A stretch of 64,000 bases of DNA from contig OW569344.1 of the NCBI GenBank assembly GCA_937625935.1, positions 62,001 to 126,000 of the forward strand. The letters are read 5' to 3'. The stretch's first letter is position 1. Every line of letters starts with the position of its first letter. This DNA comes from Tetramitus jugosus (lineage: Eukaryota > Heterolobosea > Eutetramitea > Acrasida > Vahlkampfiidae). The notes beneath the pieces were generated by a model. The model was not told the origin of the DNA, did not search any database, and saw only the letters and a program-made list of their open reading frames with translations. Both the position numbers and the translations under genes were made by a program. Of the stretch, positions 9,562 through 20,500 are shown one piece after another.

Positions 9562-12281
9562 ATGAATAATAACCACAATGCCAACATGGTGGTGAACAGA
9601 CCATTCACTGTCTTTGAGCTCCAACATTGTCTCTTTTCACACCTTTACTCCAACAATAGCAACAATCATACCAATGATAATGGTAAGGATGAGCTATTGT
9701 TCAAGTGTAATCTGTATCAAACGGGATCAAGAGTCTATGGCACTCACAAGCTTCAATCAGACTGGGATTTCTTCATGATTGTATCAAATGATGATTTTGA
9801 TGCTTTGAATGAACGACAACACATGGAGGCCTCCTCCATTCATAACGGTGATGATGACAATATTTTAGCTAAAGAGTGGATGAGTCAGACTGCTCAAGGA
9901 TACAAGTGTCTCTATGGTACACTGGTAAAGGTGAAGACGTCGAATCACCATGCAGTAGGTATCAGTAGTGATGGTGATGGAGGTGAAGATGATGAAACAA
10001 CTGGATCTGTTGTTTATTCGATTAATGTCAATCTGTATCGTTATAGTACGTTTGAGGAACGCGTTCAGAGTAATTGGTTGCAAGCTCTCATGTGTATTTA
10101 TCTTGTACCGAGAGAGGAGTATGTTTGGAGGCATGATTTTGATGCATTGGATAGGCAGTTGGTTCGTATCATGTACCGAAAGCTCGCCTTTAGTGTGGTT
10201 GCTGAATCGGGCAAGCATTTTCAAATGGCGAGAAGAAAATGGGGCAAATCTCACTTGGAGTGCAATGAGATTGAAGATTCTATTCAGGGCAGTGATTTGG
10301 ATGTGCCAAACTACTTGGAGAAAAAGTATGTGGCTCATGCGATCAGAGATGTTCTGTTGGGCACACAAATTGCACAGTACGAACGTATCATGGACTACTC
10401 TTGTGCCAACAAGTATTTTTATGAGATTATGGAGTGTACGGAGACAGATTGGAATCACTATCAACGAAAATACTATCCATTGTATCAAAATTTGAAAACC
10501 GAGTTTAATAAGGCAGTGGATAAGCCATTTGTAATTGGGAGCATGAACAATGTTGTTCGCTCGAATTATACGCTTGCATATTTGAATGAATTGCTCGTGT
10601 TAAATCTGACGTCTAGTGACATGATGCACATGTCAGAGGAAGAGTATTGTCTCGATCGATTGAATCGTTATTTTAGTATACGTTATGAGCCGGTCAAAGG
10701 CATTGAACATGCGTATCATCTATCGGCCGAAGCGAGTGAATCATCTAAAACGTGTCCCATTGCCATTGAGTGCTGTGGATTAATTGTGCAGAAAACAGAA
10801 ACGAATTGGAAGCTATTGTGTGCTGCCCCTCCAACGATATGCGACTACAATAATCACTATGCGCCCAAAATCAACTACTCCAAGCCTGTGTTGGTCACTG
10901 CGAGAAAGATGTGTGGAACATTTGAAGTATTCTTGTACTGTGATTCGTCCAAGTGGCGAATCGCTACTATACAAAGCTCAAACGAATTCCCTACATGCAA
11001 GAGCATTGGCAGTGATAGTCATACGACAAGATTGGACACGCTGTTTTGGTCAATGCTTGATGCGCAGCCGAACATTGATGACTCGGAGAAGACGTTTGTT
11101 TTCCAGATTGAAACCAATCAGTACATGAACGTCAATGATTGCTTTCATTTAGAGTCTGTTGTACGCCTCAACCAGCACAGAATGTATCTGACAGATGTTG
11201 TCAACAATTTGACGTGCAAACCACTCGATATCCAACCGTTTATTGCAAAGTATCAATACGAAGAACGCGAAAGGGTGAGCAACAAGTTTAGTTCCATTTT
11301 TGATGGCTCGGAGGATATCGTGTTTAAGAATGTGGATGAAGTGCAAACATTTAGTCTGACATTGAATCCTCTATTTGTTCAGGACTGTATCATACAAGAT
11401 CATGCACATAATCGTATCTCGGTTCCGTGTACGCAATCGTACCATCTTTGGTCTATCATACAGTCCAACAATTCTGAAATGGAAAAGAAATTAGTTGATA
11501 TGATTCGGAGTGTATTCTGCAATTTGAATCATCTTGAGCAAGTCAGACAATTTCTATTGACTATTAACGCGACATTGATGGAAGAGTTTGATCGTGTGCT
11601 TCAGAAATACAAGGCGATGACTATGCAATTGCAGGCATGGAGCGATGAAATGCTTCACATGGAACAGAAAGAAATGGTAGACCACGTCAACCTATCACTG
11701 GACATGTCCCAATCATTCCCAGCAACTGCAGAAAAGGATAACAAAGGGGGAACCACCATTCAGGATGCTGTGATCAGTATCTTGGTGTCTATTCGATGTG
11801 GAAAGAAGAACACTCCCATCACTCAACCTGTTGTCTTTTGTCCTCATTTGGTGGAACAAGTACTTGCCATCTCTCATGAAAGAAGTGTGTGGAAGGTGTA
11901 CGAACAATTTATCAATCAGAACTCGCCTCGGGCTAGATGTGAAATATCATCGACAAACGCTGACGTACTGTCTCACAAGAGATGAAACTACAATCGATAG
12001 AGATTTTGATGTGTAGTTTCCACTACCTTTTCTAATGCTCGACTGCAGGTATTCCCTGCTCTGAATCTGATATTCTAGATTTGATGAACTCTTATCGATT
12101 GGCTGTAGACGAGATTATCTCCCATGAGCCAGATCTTTGCGATTCTTGTTATTCATTTCTCGCACTGGCATATCGTGCATTGAAGCAGTACGCATCTTCC
12201 AAAACAGAATGGCTGGATGAAAAAGAGAAGCAAATGGAGTCAATTCTAGAAAGCATTCCGTATGATGATGAGGATGAATAA
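9562..12281 (+). CDS. Nucleotidyltransferase-fold / RNA-ligase-like fusion protein
   Basis: The first exon runs from ATG 9562 to a stop at 11985; a second frame (about 12049-12281, after CTGCAG at 12043-12048) is probably the last exon, but the donor is unclear (a GT at 11939 fits the phase). The N-terminal domain has TGSRVYGT (residues 54-61) and SDWD with Asp67 and Asp69, the signature of MNT-type nucleotidyltransferases, followed by a helical region. The middle resembles T4-type RNA ligases: IECCGLIV in place of xxRGLI, then ARKMCGT with Lys449 at the motif I position, FVFQI (512-516) at motif IIIa, and QDCIIQ...NRISVP (607-622) where EGYVV...NRxKVK would be. The motif I Asp, the motif IV Glu and the motif V lysines are missing, so ligase activity is doubtful. 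The domain calls are by eye. Confidence 0.65.
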
Positions 12282-12560
12282 TTGTTTTACTATTTCAGTA
12301 GTGAATGGTGCATGAGTTTATGGGCATGACATCAAATAAATACAAGCAAATGAATTGCTAATGTCGTTGTTGTTGTTGTTGTAACTGTCCACCTTGTTTG
12401 GTGTTGGTCAATGGATTCTTCTTCATCCACCGTTACACAACAACAGCAACTCTCAGGTGTGCATTCATAGTGTGGTGAAAACACCTCCAAAGAGTGACAT
12501 CAATATTTTGAGATTCATAAGGTACATCGTTGTTGTAGTTTGACACAAAACAAGAAGCCC

Positions 12561-13478
12561 CTAGTTTTGCTTCTTGCTCAACACTTCTTCTTCTTTTTCT
12601 TGTTGTTGTTGCTGAGGCTTCTTTCCAGCCACAGAAATTGTCTCTCCAGTCAAATACTTGCGCACATAAAAGGCACAGAATTGATAAATGAGAACACAGT
12701 TCGTAAAGTGAGAATACATGCCAGCATAGTATCCCTGAGTGCACTGATGCGTATTCTTGACATAGATCCAATAGACTACGAGCAAGAATCCACTCCACAA
12801 TTGAATAATTTGACCAGCAGTCATCAAGCTCTTCCATGAAACAGTCTTTCCATTCGCAGCAATATAATAATAATAGTACATAAAGGTATGAACCAGAGAG
12901 TTGACCAAGACGCACCACCAAGCACCCACCAACCATCGATCAGACAACATGAACCAAGTAGCAGACACCATGACCAAGTGATGATAGACGTGCAAGAAAA
13001 TGAGTGGTTTTCTCTTGACTACCAACAACACAGTGTCCAACAATTCATAGTACTTTGACAAGTGGAAAATGTAGATCCAGAAACCAATGGGTCCATCGAG
13101 AGCAGTTGATTCTTGTCCTTCAGGGGCATCCTTTGGGCAAATGAGACCACGGAAAATGCTTCCATTGGCCTCAGAGTGAAACACGCGGGTATAGGCAGCG
13201 TAAATGACACCAATAAACATGGAAAAGGAGAGAGCTACCATGAAAATGTTGTGAACTTGAGTCAAAAAGTGGACCAATCGACCAGATTTGTGCTTTGGGT
13301 CGACGCTCTTACCAGAGGTCAATTGGATAAAGTGTTTGAGACCGTAGATGACCACGAGATAGCCAATGGAGCCAATGAGAGGAGCCTTGTAGTTCATACC
13401 AAACATGTCATCAGCCACCTTAAAGTTGTTCATCTTGGACAACAGTGAATCCATGGAGGATACCAAAAGCTCTTGCAT
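12561..13478 (-). CDS. ELO-family very-long-chain fatty acid elongase
   Basis: The 305-residue membrane protein carries the ELO signature: FHLSKYYELLDTVLLVVKRK, then the histidine box HVYHH and the downstream NSLVHTFMYYYYY. Six to seven hydrophobic segments are present. ELO enzymes condense malonyl-CoA with long acyl-CoAs in the ER membrane, the first step of the elongation cycle. The C terminus is a low-complexity Gln/Glu/Lys tail ending KKQN, a lysine-rich end compatible with ER retention. Substrate length cannot be read from the sequence. The ATG at 13478 is the only sensible start. Confidence 0.93.
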   Translation of the reverse strand: MQELLVSSMDSLLSKMNNFKVADDMFGMNYKAPLIGSIGYLVVIYGLKHFIQLTSGKSVDPKHKSGRLVHFLTQVHNIFMVALSFSMFIGVIYAAYTRVFHSEANGSIFRGLICPKDAPEGQESTALDGPIGFWIYIFHLSKYYELLDTVLLVVKRKPLIFLHVYHHLVMVSATWFMLSDRWLVGAWWCVLVNSLVHTFMYYYYYIAANGKTVSWKSLMTAGQIIQLWSGFLLVVYWIYVKNTHQCTQGYYAGMYSHFTNCVLIYQFCAFYVRKYLTGETISVAGKKPQQQQQEKEEEVLSKKQN

Positions 13479-14114
13479 CTTTTTTTATATGTGTGTTAGT
13501 GTTTTAGTGTGTTTTGTTGTTGGTGTTTTAATGTGAGAGAAGTTTGTTGCTTTAAAGTTTGAAAGGAAAAGCTAAACTTCCATGAAGAATTAGTGGTGTC
13601 GTGATATTCCCCCGTGGAGTTGATTCCGACAACCAGAGTGTGCTCCCCTCCGAACGACTTCCTGCATGTGTTTTTCAGCATTTGGTTGAACCATCGAACG
13701 CGAAATGAGTCGGGGGACTCAATTCCCGCAAACGCGCCATTTGTGTTAAACAAACTTCCGACACTTCTGTCTTTTCACACAAAATGTCATCCGATAGTGA
13801 CGTCAATCATAATTCAATTCCAGCACGCGGTTACAAATTCCATTATGGAAATTGAACGAGCTTTTTTATCAGTTACAAGTCCTGGACGCGTTCCTCTTCC
13901 AGCCCTTTACTGCTTTCGAAACCTCACCTTCTTTTTGATTTTGTCTTGTCGTTTAGGTATCGTGATACCACGAGGTTGTTCTCCTCGATGACAGCAATCC
14001 TTGAGTAATTCCTGCGGTGGCAATATCATTGTTGTTCGAAACCAAAACGATGTGTTTCCTGCAACGTCGCGAAGCGACAATCACAACATTCATGTTGTAT
14101 CAACAATGAGATTG
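13479..14114. other. Elongase promoter / ABC 3' flank with a cluster of hairpins
   Basis: No convincing gene. The part next to 13478 must hold the elongase promoter. Four short inverted repeats cluster between 13956 and 14100: GGTATC-gt-GATACC (13956-13969), CGAGG-ttgttct-CCTCG (13971-13987), GTCGC-gaa-GCGAC (about 14065-14077) and ACAAC-attcat-GTTGT (about 14085-14100). These might be part of a structured RNA. Confidence 0.35.
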
Positions 14115-16535
14115 TCACAAACTTGGATTCATGCCTAGCATTTGGAGGTACTTTTGTTCGTTTTGTAGAGTTAATTGATCGTGTGATCCCTGACACACCA
14201 GCCTACCAGTTTCAAGCATGACAATGTGGTCCACATAGGGAATGCAGCTCATGTCATGAGATATCAACAGAAGGGTCATCTTATTTTCCTTGATGAATTG
14301 CATGAGATTTGGCATAATACTTCTTCTCTTCTTGATAGGATCCATGGCACTCATCGACTCGTCTAGTACCACTATCCTTGCTTCCTTTCGGAGGAAAACT
14401 CGGGCGAGAGCAATCGATTGTGCAAAACCACCACTGATGTTTGCTCCACGAGCTTGTGTTGGCTGATTCAAGATCTTTAGCGCTCTCTTTCTTGAAATCT
14501 TCTTCTTGTTCGCTGTTCCTGTAGCAGTAGATGACTCGACAGAGTCTTGTGCTTGTTGAGGTTTACATTCTTGAACATTATTCTCCTCTGGTGCGTTCGC
14601 AGTAGTAACATGCTCGATGGGTTCTTGTTGATCTAGGTCCTCTTCTTCCACAGAGTCAATGTTGTCCGCATGCAATGTGGGCTCGGCAACTTCAGTTTCT
14701 TGATTGCTGACCTGTGATTTCTCGTTGTCACTAGCTTCAACAACAATAGCAGTGGGTTGTGGTTCCACAGCAAGTTTGGATTTCTTACGTCGTTCAGTCG
14801 ATAGCTTCTCGTCATAGAGGAATAGACCAGCGAGTCTAGCGGCGCGAATGACATCATTATCTGTTGCACTCGGGTTTCCAACGCGAATATTCTCCATGAC
14901 TGTGCCAGGGAAAATGTAAGGCTTTTGTGCAACGTACGATATCAAATTTCTCAAGGATTCTCTTTCAATCAAACTGTAGTCAATACCATTGAAAGCGATT
15001 GTTCCCGAGTTTGGCACATACAGCTTTGTCAACAGGTTCACCAAAGTACTCTTTCCACTTCGGTTCTCACCAATAATTGCATAAACTTTATCGGCTTCAA
15101 ACACGATCTGACCAGTAAAGTTCAGTGCTAGTAGTCCTGTGCTACGCCGAGAATAAGAAAATGCAATATCTTCAATCACCAATCGTTCGAAGTCATTAAC
15201 AGCAGTCGTTAGTTTCGTCTTCTCCTCCATAAAGTTTGGCAGACGCATCAACTCAACAACACGATTCTGTCGCTCAACAGTTCGCTTCGTCTGCATCAGA
15301 TAATTGCCTGTTCTTCTCATCAATTTTACCAAATGGTCAATATCGATCTGTACTTTCCGATATTGCTCAAAGTCCATGCTCTTCTTCTTCATTACCAGTG
15401 CGGCCACATAGACTTCGGACAAGAAATCAAACACTCCTCTTCGGGTGAACGTATTGTATACACGGTTGCCAAACATTCTAAAATCTTCCCAGCCATTAAA
15501 TTCCTTCTCAATAATCTCGTCATAATACCTCAATTCCATGCCTTGTAAATTATTGAGTTGAATATCCGTGAGACCATCCATCACATTGGTGAATAGCTCA
15601 GAGACTTTCGGCGTAGATACAACTGTTGTCAGTTTTCTTCTTCCCATAATCTGAGTCTTTGTCCAATCAACACACTTCCATACGACCATGGAACACATGG
15701 GTAATCCAACTGATAATAAATCAATTTGTGCTCTATTTGCATACAAATCTCTCGACTCTTGATAAATGGCATAGAACGAAGAGAACAATTTCGGTATAAT
15801 GGTACTGAACAGACGCAACGTCATGTGAATTTCATTTGAAATGCGATATTCGAGCTCTCTGCCCTGATACTCTCCAAACGCCCACACTTCACTGTACAAA
15901 ATCTTCTCTAGGACCAATCGCTTCACAACCAGTCGGTTCACCAACGTGACACGATTATTCAAATGCCTCTCCAAATTCTCTAATAAGCTATAAAGCACCG
16001 TATAAATAACATAATTCTGCGCCAGTGATGCAGTCAACTGTTTACCTGCAATCATCCGATTCTGTATCGTATTTCTGTCCGATCTCAATTTTTGTCCCAG
16101 TTTTCTTCGAGAGAAATACCAAGGCAACGCCTCCAGAATCATTGGCAACAAATAACTGACAAAAACATTCATGAAAAAGTGCATTTTTCGATTCTTCCAC
16201 AAGTATGAATAAAAAACAAACATGGGCGTGTTTTTTAGTCGATCCCACACTTCCATAACAAACTGATAGAATTGAGATGGATCTCTGAGCATAATCATGA
16301 TTTGTCGCACAATCAATCGTATATTTTGAGGCAGTGAAGCAATGGAACTCAGAGCATGTTTAATCTTGAGCTTGAGTCGCCTCAGTTTGAGTGCTGAGAA
16401 GACACTAGATGCATTGTCATGTGCATTGACATTATCATTGTCATTGTCACCATCAATGCCATTTATATCGAGGTCTCTCTCTGCGTAGAGAGCATCCTGT
16501 TCGTATTGATCTTGTTGAAGAGCAAAATAGGACAT
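14115..16535 (-). CDS. ABC half-transporter with a large insert in the ATPase domain
   Basis: The 806-residue protein has an N-terminal acidic region, a membrane domain (about residues 100-400) and one nucleotide-binding domain. Walker A is GENRSGKST (489-497, Lys495), the Q-loop is VAQKPYIFPGTV, Walker B is ARIVVLDES with the D-loop SAMD, and the H-loop is LLISHD. The signature is ISGGFAQ (700-706) where LSGGQ is usual. Between the Q-loop region and the signature lies an insert of over 100 residues, rich in Glu, Asp, Gln and Ser and ending in KKKISRKR. One membrane domain plus one NBD is the half-transporter layout; it would need to dimerise. Substrate and membrane are unknown. Confidence 0.85.
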   Translation of the reverse strand: MSYFALQQDQYEQDALYAERDLDINGIDGDNDNDNVNAHDNASSVFSALKLRRLKLKIKHALSSIASLPQNIRLIVRQIMIMLRDPSQFYQFVMEVWDRLKNTPMFVFYSYLWKNRKMHFFMNVFVSYLLPMILEALPWYFSRRKLGQKLRSDRNTIQNRMIAGKQLTASLAQNYVIYTVLYSLLENLERHLNNRVTLVNRLVVKRLVLEKILYSEVWAFGEYQGRELEYRISNEIHMTLRLFSTIIPKLFSSFYAIYQESRDLYANRAQIDLLSVGLPMCSMVVWKCVDWTKTQIMGRRKLTTVVSTPKVSELFTNVMDGLTDIQLNNLQGMELRYYDEIIEKEFNGWEDFRMFGNRVYNTFTRRGVFDFLSEVYVAALVMKKKSMDFEQYRKVQIDIDHLVKLMRRTGNYLMQTKRTVERQNRVVELMRLPNFMEEKTKLTTAVNDFERLVIEDIAFSYSRRSTGLLALNFTGQIVFEADKVYAIIGENRSGKSTLVNLLTKLYVPNSGTIAFNGIDYSLIERESLRNLISYVAQKPYIFPGTVMENIRVGNPSATDNDVIRAARLAGLFLYDEKLSTERRKKSKLAVEPQPTAIVVEASDNEKSQVSNQETEVAEPTLHADNIDSVEEEDLDQQEPIEHVTTANAPEENNVQECKPQQAQDSVESSTATGTANKKKISRKRALKILNQPTQARGANISGGFAQSIALARVFLRKEARIVVLDESMSAMDPIKKRRSIMPNLMQFIKENKMTLLLISHDMSCIPYVDHIVMLETGRLVCQGSHDQLTLQNEQKYLQMLGMNPSL

Positions 16536-17570
16536 GCGACATTAATGATGATGAATCCTTGTTGGCCTACGCGTGGTGTTGTTGTCGTTTTTTGTGCGTG
16601 GTTTCGTTGTTGTGATAATTGATAATTTTTTTTAGATCGTCTTGGGACTAATTTCCGAAACATGGAGAAATTTCCCGAGTGTGAAGCGAAAACAAGCATT
16701 AAAAGACGGAGGGGCAACTACAGATGACTCCTAGAGACTCAAGTTATGGTTTGTTTGATTTGTGCTGTTGCTTCTGTTGGTTTGTCATGCTTCCGGAAGA
16801 ACTAGTGATTCCACATGAAGAGCTTTTCTCCAGAGTAGAATAACGCGGAATTCCTAATTGGACGGGCCGATGGAGCTGAGATGTTGTTTTCGATCTGGGT
16901 GGTGTTGCCCAGGACGTCAATCAACCAACAACCTGACAGTTCACAACAACAAACAACAATAAGTGTGGATATAAATCGAAATGTGAGTGACCCGAGCAGC
17001 CAAACCAAAGATTGGACAAACGGTCATTACAACAAGTAAAAAGGGAACTGTAACTGAACAGTGAGAGGCAACAACAATCACAGCGACGAAGTAAACAAGT
17101 GACTGTTCATAATACGATCATGCTTTGCATCAACCTCCAACAACAAACAATGACAAACAAGGAAAGCCTCCAAAAAAAACTTGAGCGATAAAAACTGCCG
17201 ATCCACAAAAAAAAACCACAAGAGAAAAAGAGATTTGTTTGATTTGGCCTCAAGTTGTTTTCTCCAGAGATTTTTATCCCATATCTCCAACCTTTACCAC
17301 CCGTAGATACCTTTTTTTGAGACAATAGAAAACAGTTGGAACTTTATCATATCATTTCATCAAAGCAGGCACTACTGAAATTTGAAGCGCCATTTATTGA
17401 ATCAACGATTTTTTCCGATAGAAAAAGGCAAGTATTTTCGGGGAAATATTTAATTCTCTGTAACGGAAAGCAATTGCGAGTTGATCCCGCGACTAACACT
17501 TGATTTTGTGTGATCATCATTCAACAGGCAACAACAACCTTTATACTCTCTTTTTGATAGATTGACAATC
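16536..17570. other. Long divergent intergenic region
   Basis: This kilobase separates the start codons of the ABC transporter (minus) and the FYR-domain protein (plus). Only short overlapping frames are seen. It holds A-rich and T-rich runs and CAACAA-rich stretches like the 5' leaders elsewhere, so it probably contains two promoters and a long leader for the chromatin gene. Nothing else is recognised. Confidence 0.4.
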
Positions 17571-20500
17571 ATGGCACAACGAAGAAGAAAGAGCAATTTT
17601 GCTGCCAATGATTCATCTGATGAATCAGACTTTCGACCCACAACAACAACAACAACAGCAACAACAAATAGCAACAATAATAATACATCAGCGTCATCAT
17701 CAACAGACACAATTGGTGGTTCACGTACATTGCGCAATAGAAGCAACGTGAAACGATATGGTGATTTTGACAATGACTACACAAACGAAGAAGAAGAAGA
17801 AGAAGAAGACGATAATGCCATGCAGATTGACGATCATGGTGATGACAATGATGATGATGGTGGTGAGTATCAGGCAAGTGGAACAAAAAGTAGTAATAGT
17901 AATCGTAGTAGAAGGACCACAAGGACACGTACTTCCATATCATCAAGAACTACGAACAAGGGTGCTACGAGTTCAAACGGCAATAACAACAACACGATAA
18001 AAACACCACCAGCTCAACCATCAAATGTAAATTCATCAAGCAGCGCAGGTCATGCTCATATGGAGTCGTCCAATGGTGACACTTCAGTCATAACAGCTGA
18101 GGATGCATCCATGGAAGACGAAACAACAACAACAACACAAAAGAAGAGTAAAAAAGAAAAGAGTGGCAAGAGAGAAAAGAGGCGTATTCGAGTCACATTC
18201 AACGTACAAGACCCAGAGTCAGGCCAACAGTCGTCATCGACAGTGTACTTGTCCAAGAAGCATCTCAAGAAGCAAATAGAATTATCATCTCAGTTCACTG
18301 GATTAACGACAAAGGATGAAAAGACAGATGAGTTAGAAGGTAGGAAGACTGTCAAACAACAGGCTAAGACGCCAAAGAAGAGTGCAAGAGGCGGACCGAC
18401 AATCAATCCTGCCTTGTCTCCCGAAAGTCAGCTTCCAATCAAAATTGGTGCTATTCAGGTGAAGAGTTTGGGCACAATTGAATATGAGAATCCGAGTTTT
18501 CATACTGAGAACTACATCTTTCCTGTTGGATACAAGTCTGAGCGAGTTTATCCATCCTATGTTCATCCCGAGCAAAAAACAATTTATACTTGCGAGATAT
18601 TGAAGCAGAACGAAGCTCCAGTGTTTCGTATTGTTGCGTCTGATGACATCTCAAATGAGTTGACTTCTCAAACAGCAACAGGTGTTTGGAGCCTTGTCAT
18701 CAAAAAGATCAACTCAACTCGATCAAAGCCCTTGGCCACGGTGTCCGGACCAGAATATTTTGGTTTGAGCAATCAAAAGGTGCAACAGCTGATCGAATTG
18801 TTACCCAATGCGGACAAGTGTGCCAACTATCAAACAAAGTTTAATTACACTGACCAGGGACTATTAAATGGAGCCTCCTCTGCAACGAGCTCAAAGAGAA
18901 AGAGAACACGTACTCAATCGAAAAGGGGAGACGAGGAAACAAATGCATCCGAGAATGAAGATGATTCATCGAGATCACTCAGATCCAAAAAGAAGTCCAA
19001 GACATCCAATGCAAATGTAGATGAGGTAGAGCCAGAGGTCAAACGAAAAAAGAAGTCTGGTTCAAAGTCTCGCAAAGCCGAGGAGTCTACAGATGCGAAG
19101 AATAAAGGTAAAAGAAGACAAGCAGCAGTTGAAAGTAGCTCTGAGAGTGAATTGGAGTCACCTAATCCATTAGAGAATACGCCATATGAGGGAGTCCTCA
19201 GTATAGAAGATGAACCCCTTCCTCCACTCGAACCATTCGAGCTCAGATGGCTCTCGGAGAAAGCGCTTGTGTACCCTGGTCATGGTAATGCTGAATACTG
19301 GTATTGGAAGGAGAATCACTACACCTATGACCAAGTGTTACAGGCATACCAAGAATACAACAAGAAATATGCTCATACGCTTCACTCAAAGCAGAAGCAG
19401 ACTGCAGGTCAGTTTTTAGATAGGTTGATGAGTGACCAAAGAAGCAAACGATCGAAGGGAGTTTCTAATGTTGTGAGACCAACCGAACCTAAGGAACAGC
19501 TATCAGATAAGGAAACATTGAACACAATGTGGGAGTTTGCTTATCTTCTCTACAGCTTTGTATTATTGCGTCCTGTGCTGAAGTTTATGGATTTTGAACC
19601 AGCAGAGTTAGAGGATGCGCTCATTAATCCGCACAATCATAATGCACTTTTGACAGATCTCCATGTGAAGTTAGTTAAAGGTCCTGCACTTGATCCAAAG
19701 GCTATATCGTACCTTGAACCGAATTGTCTGTACTGGAAAACTATTCTGAAGAATAAGCTTGATGTCATCGAGGAGAGATATTGGCTTTGGAAAGTTAATC
19801 CAATGTTGGACAAAACGTACGAAGAGTTGCCAGTTGCTTGGAGAGTGATTGTTCTTAGGTCCTTACTTCTTTGGAAGTTTGATCATCAATCTAGAGTGTA
19901 TGACTTTTGTAGAAAGAAGTATGATGGCGATCGAGGAAGGATTGCTCCCATAGGTAAAGATTCAGCAGGTAATACATATTGGTACTTCGGAGAAGAAATT
20001 GGACGATTGTACGTTGAGACACCACCAGTAATGAAAAGTAGAGACAGTTCGGCAGAGTCATCATCTGCTAATCAGCACCATGATCCAAATATGATCATTG
20101 AGCGTACGGGGTCTTGGAACATTTTATGCTCGAATATGCAAGAGTTCAAAGACACTGCCCAATATTTTGCCTCTCTGCCTACAGAGGATGATAGAGAATT
20201 GGGTGAGTATATAACCGATAGTATTATTCCAAATCTGGAGGCTTATGAGTTTGAAAGAGAGAAGTTGAAGCAGGTAAAACTTGAAGAGGATATGATGAAG
20301 AAGGAGAAGGCCGCGAAGAGGAAGGCAGCACAAGCTGCCAAGCAGGCACAGGAGGAAGAAGAGGAAGCAGAGAATGGAGAAGAAGAAGAGATGGTTCAAC
20401 CTGAAGCATTCGTTGAGCCTATTGCTGATTCTGTACAAACTCCAAGGAAGAGAGGTAGGCCATCCAGGCTAGCATCGATGGCTCAAACTCCGTCTTCCGC

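Noticed and set aside
13614-13991. 125-codon plus-strand frame upstream of the elongase
   Set aside because: It begins with GTG, has no recognisable features and lies in the elongase promoter.
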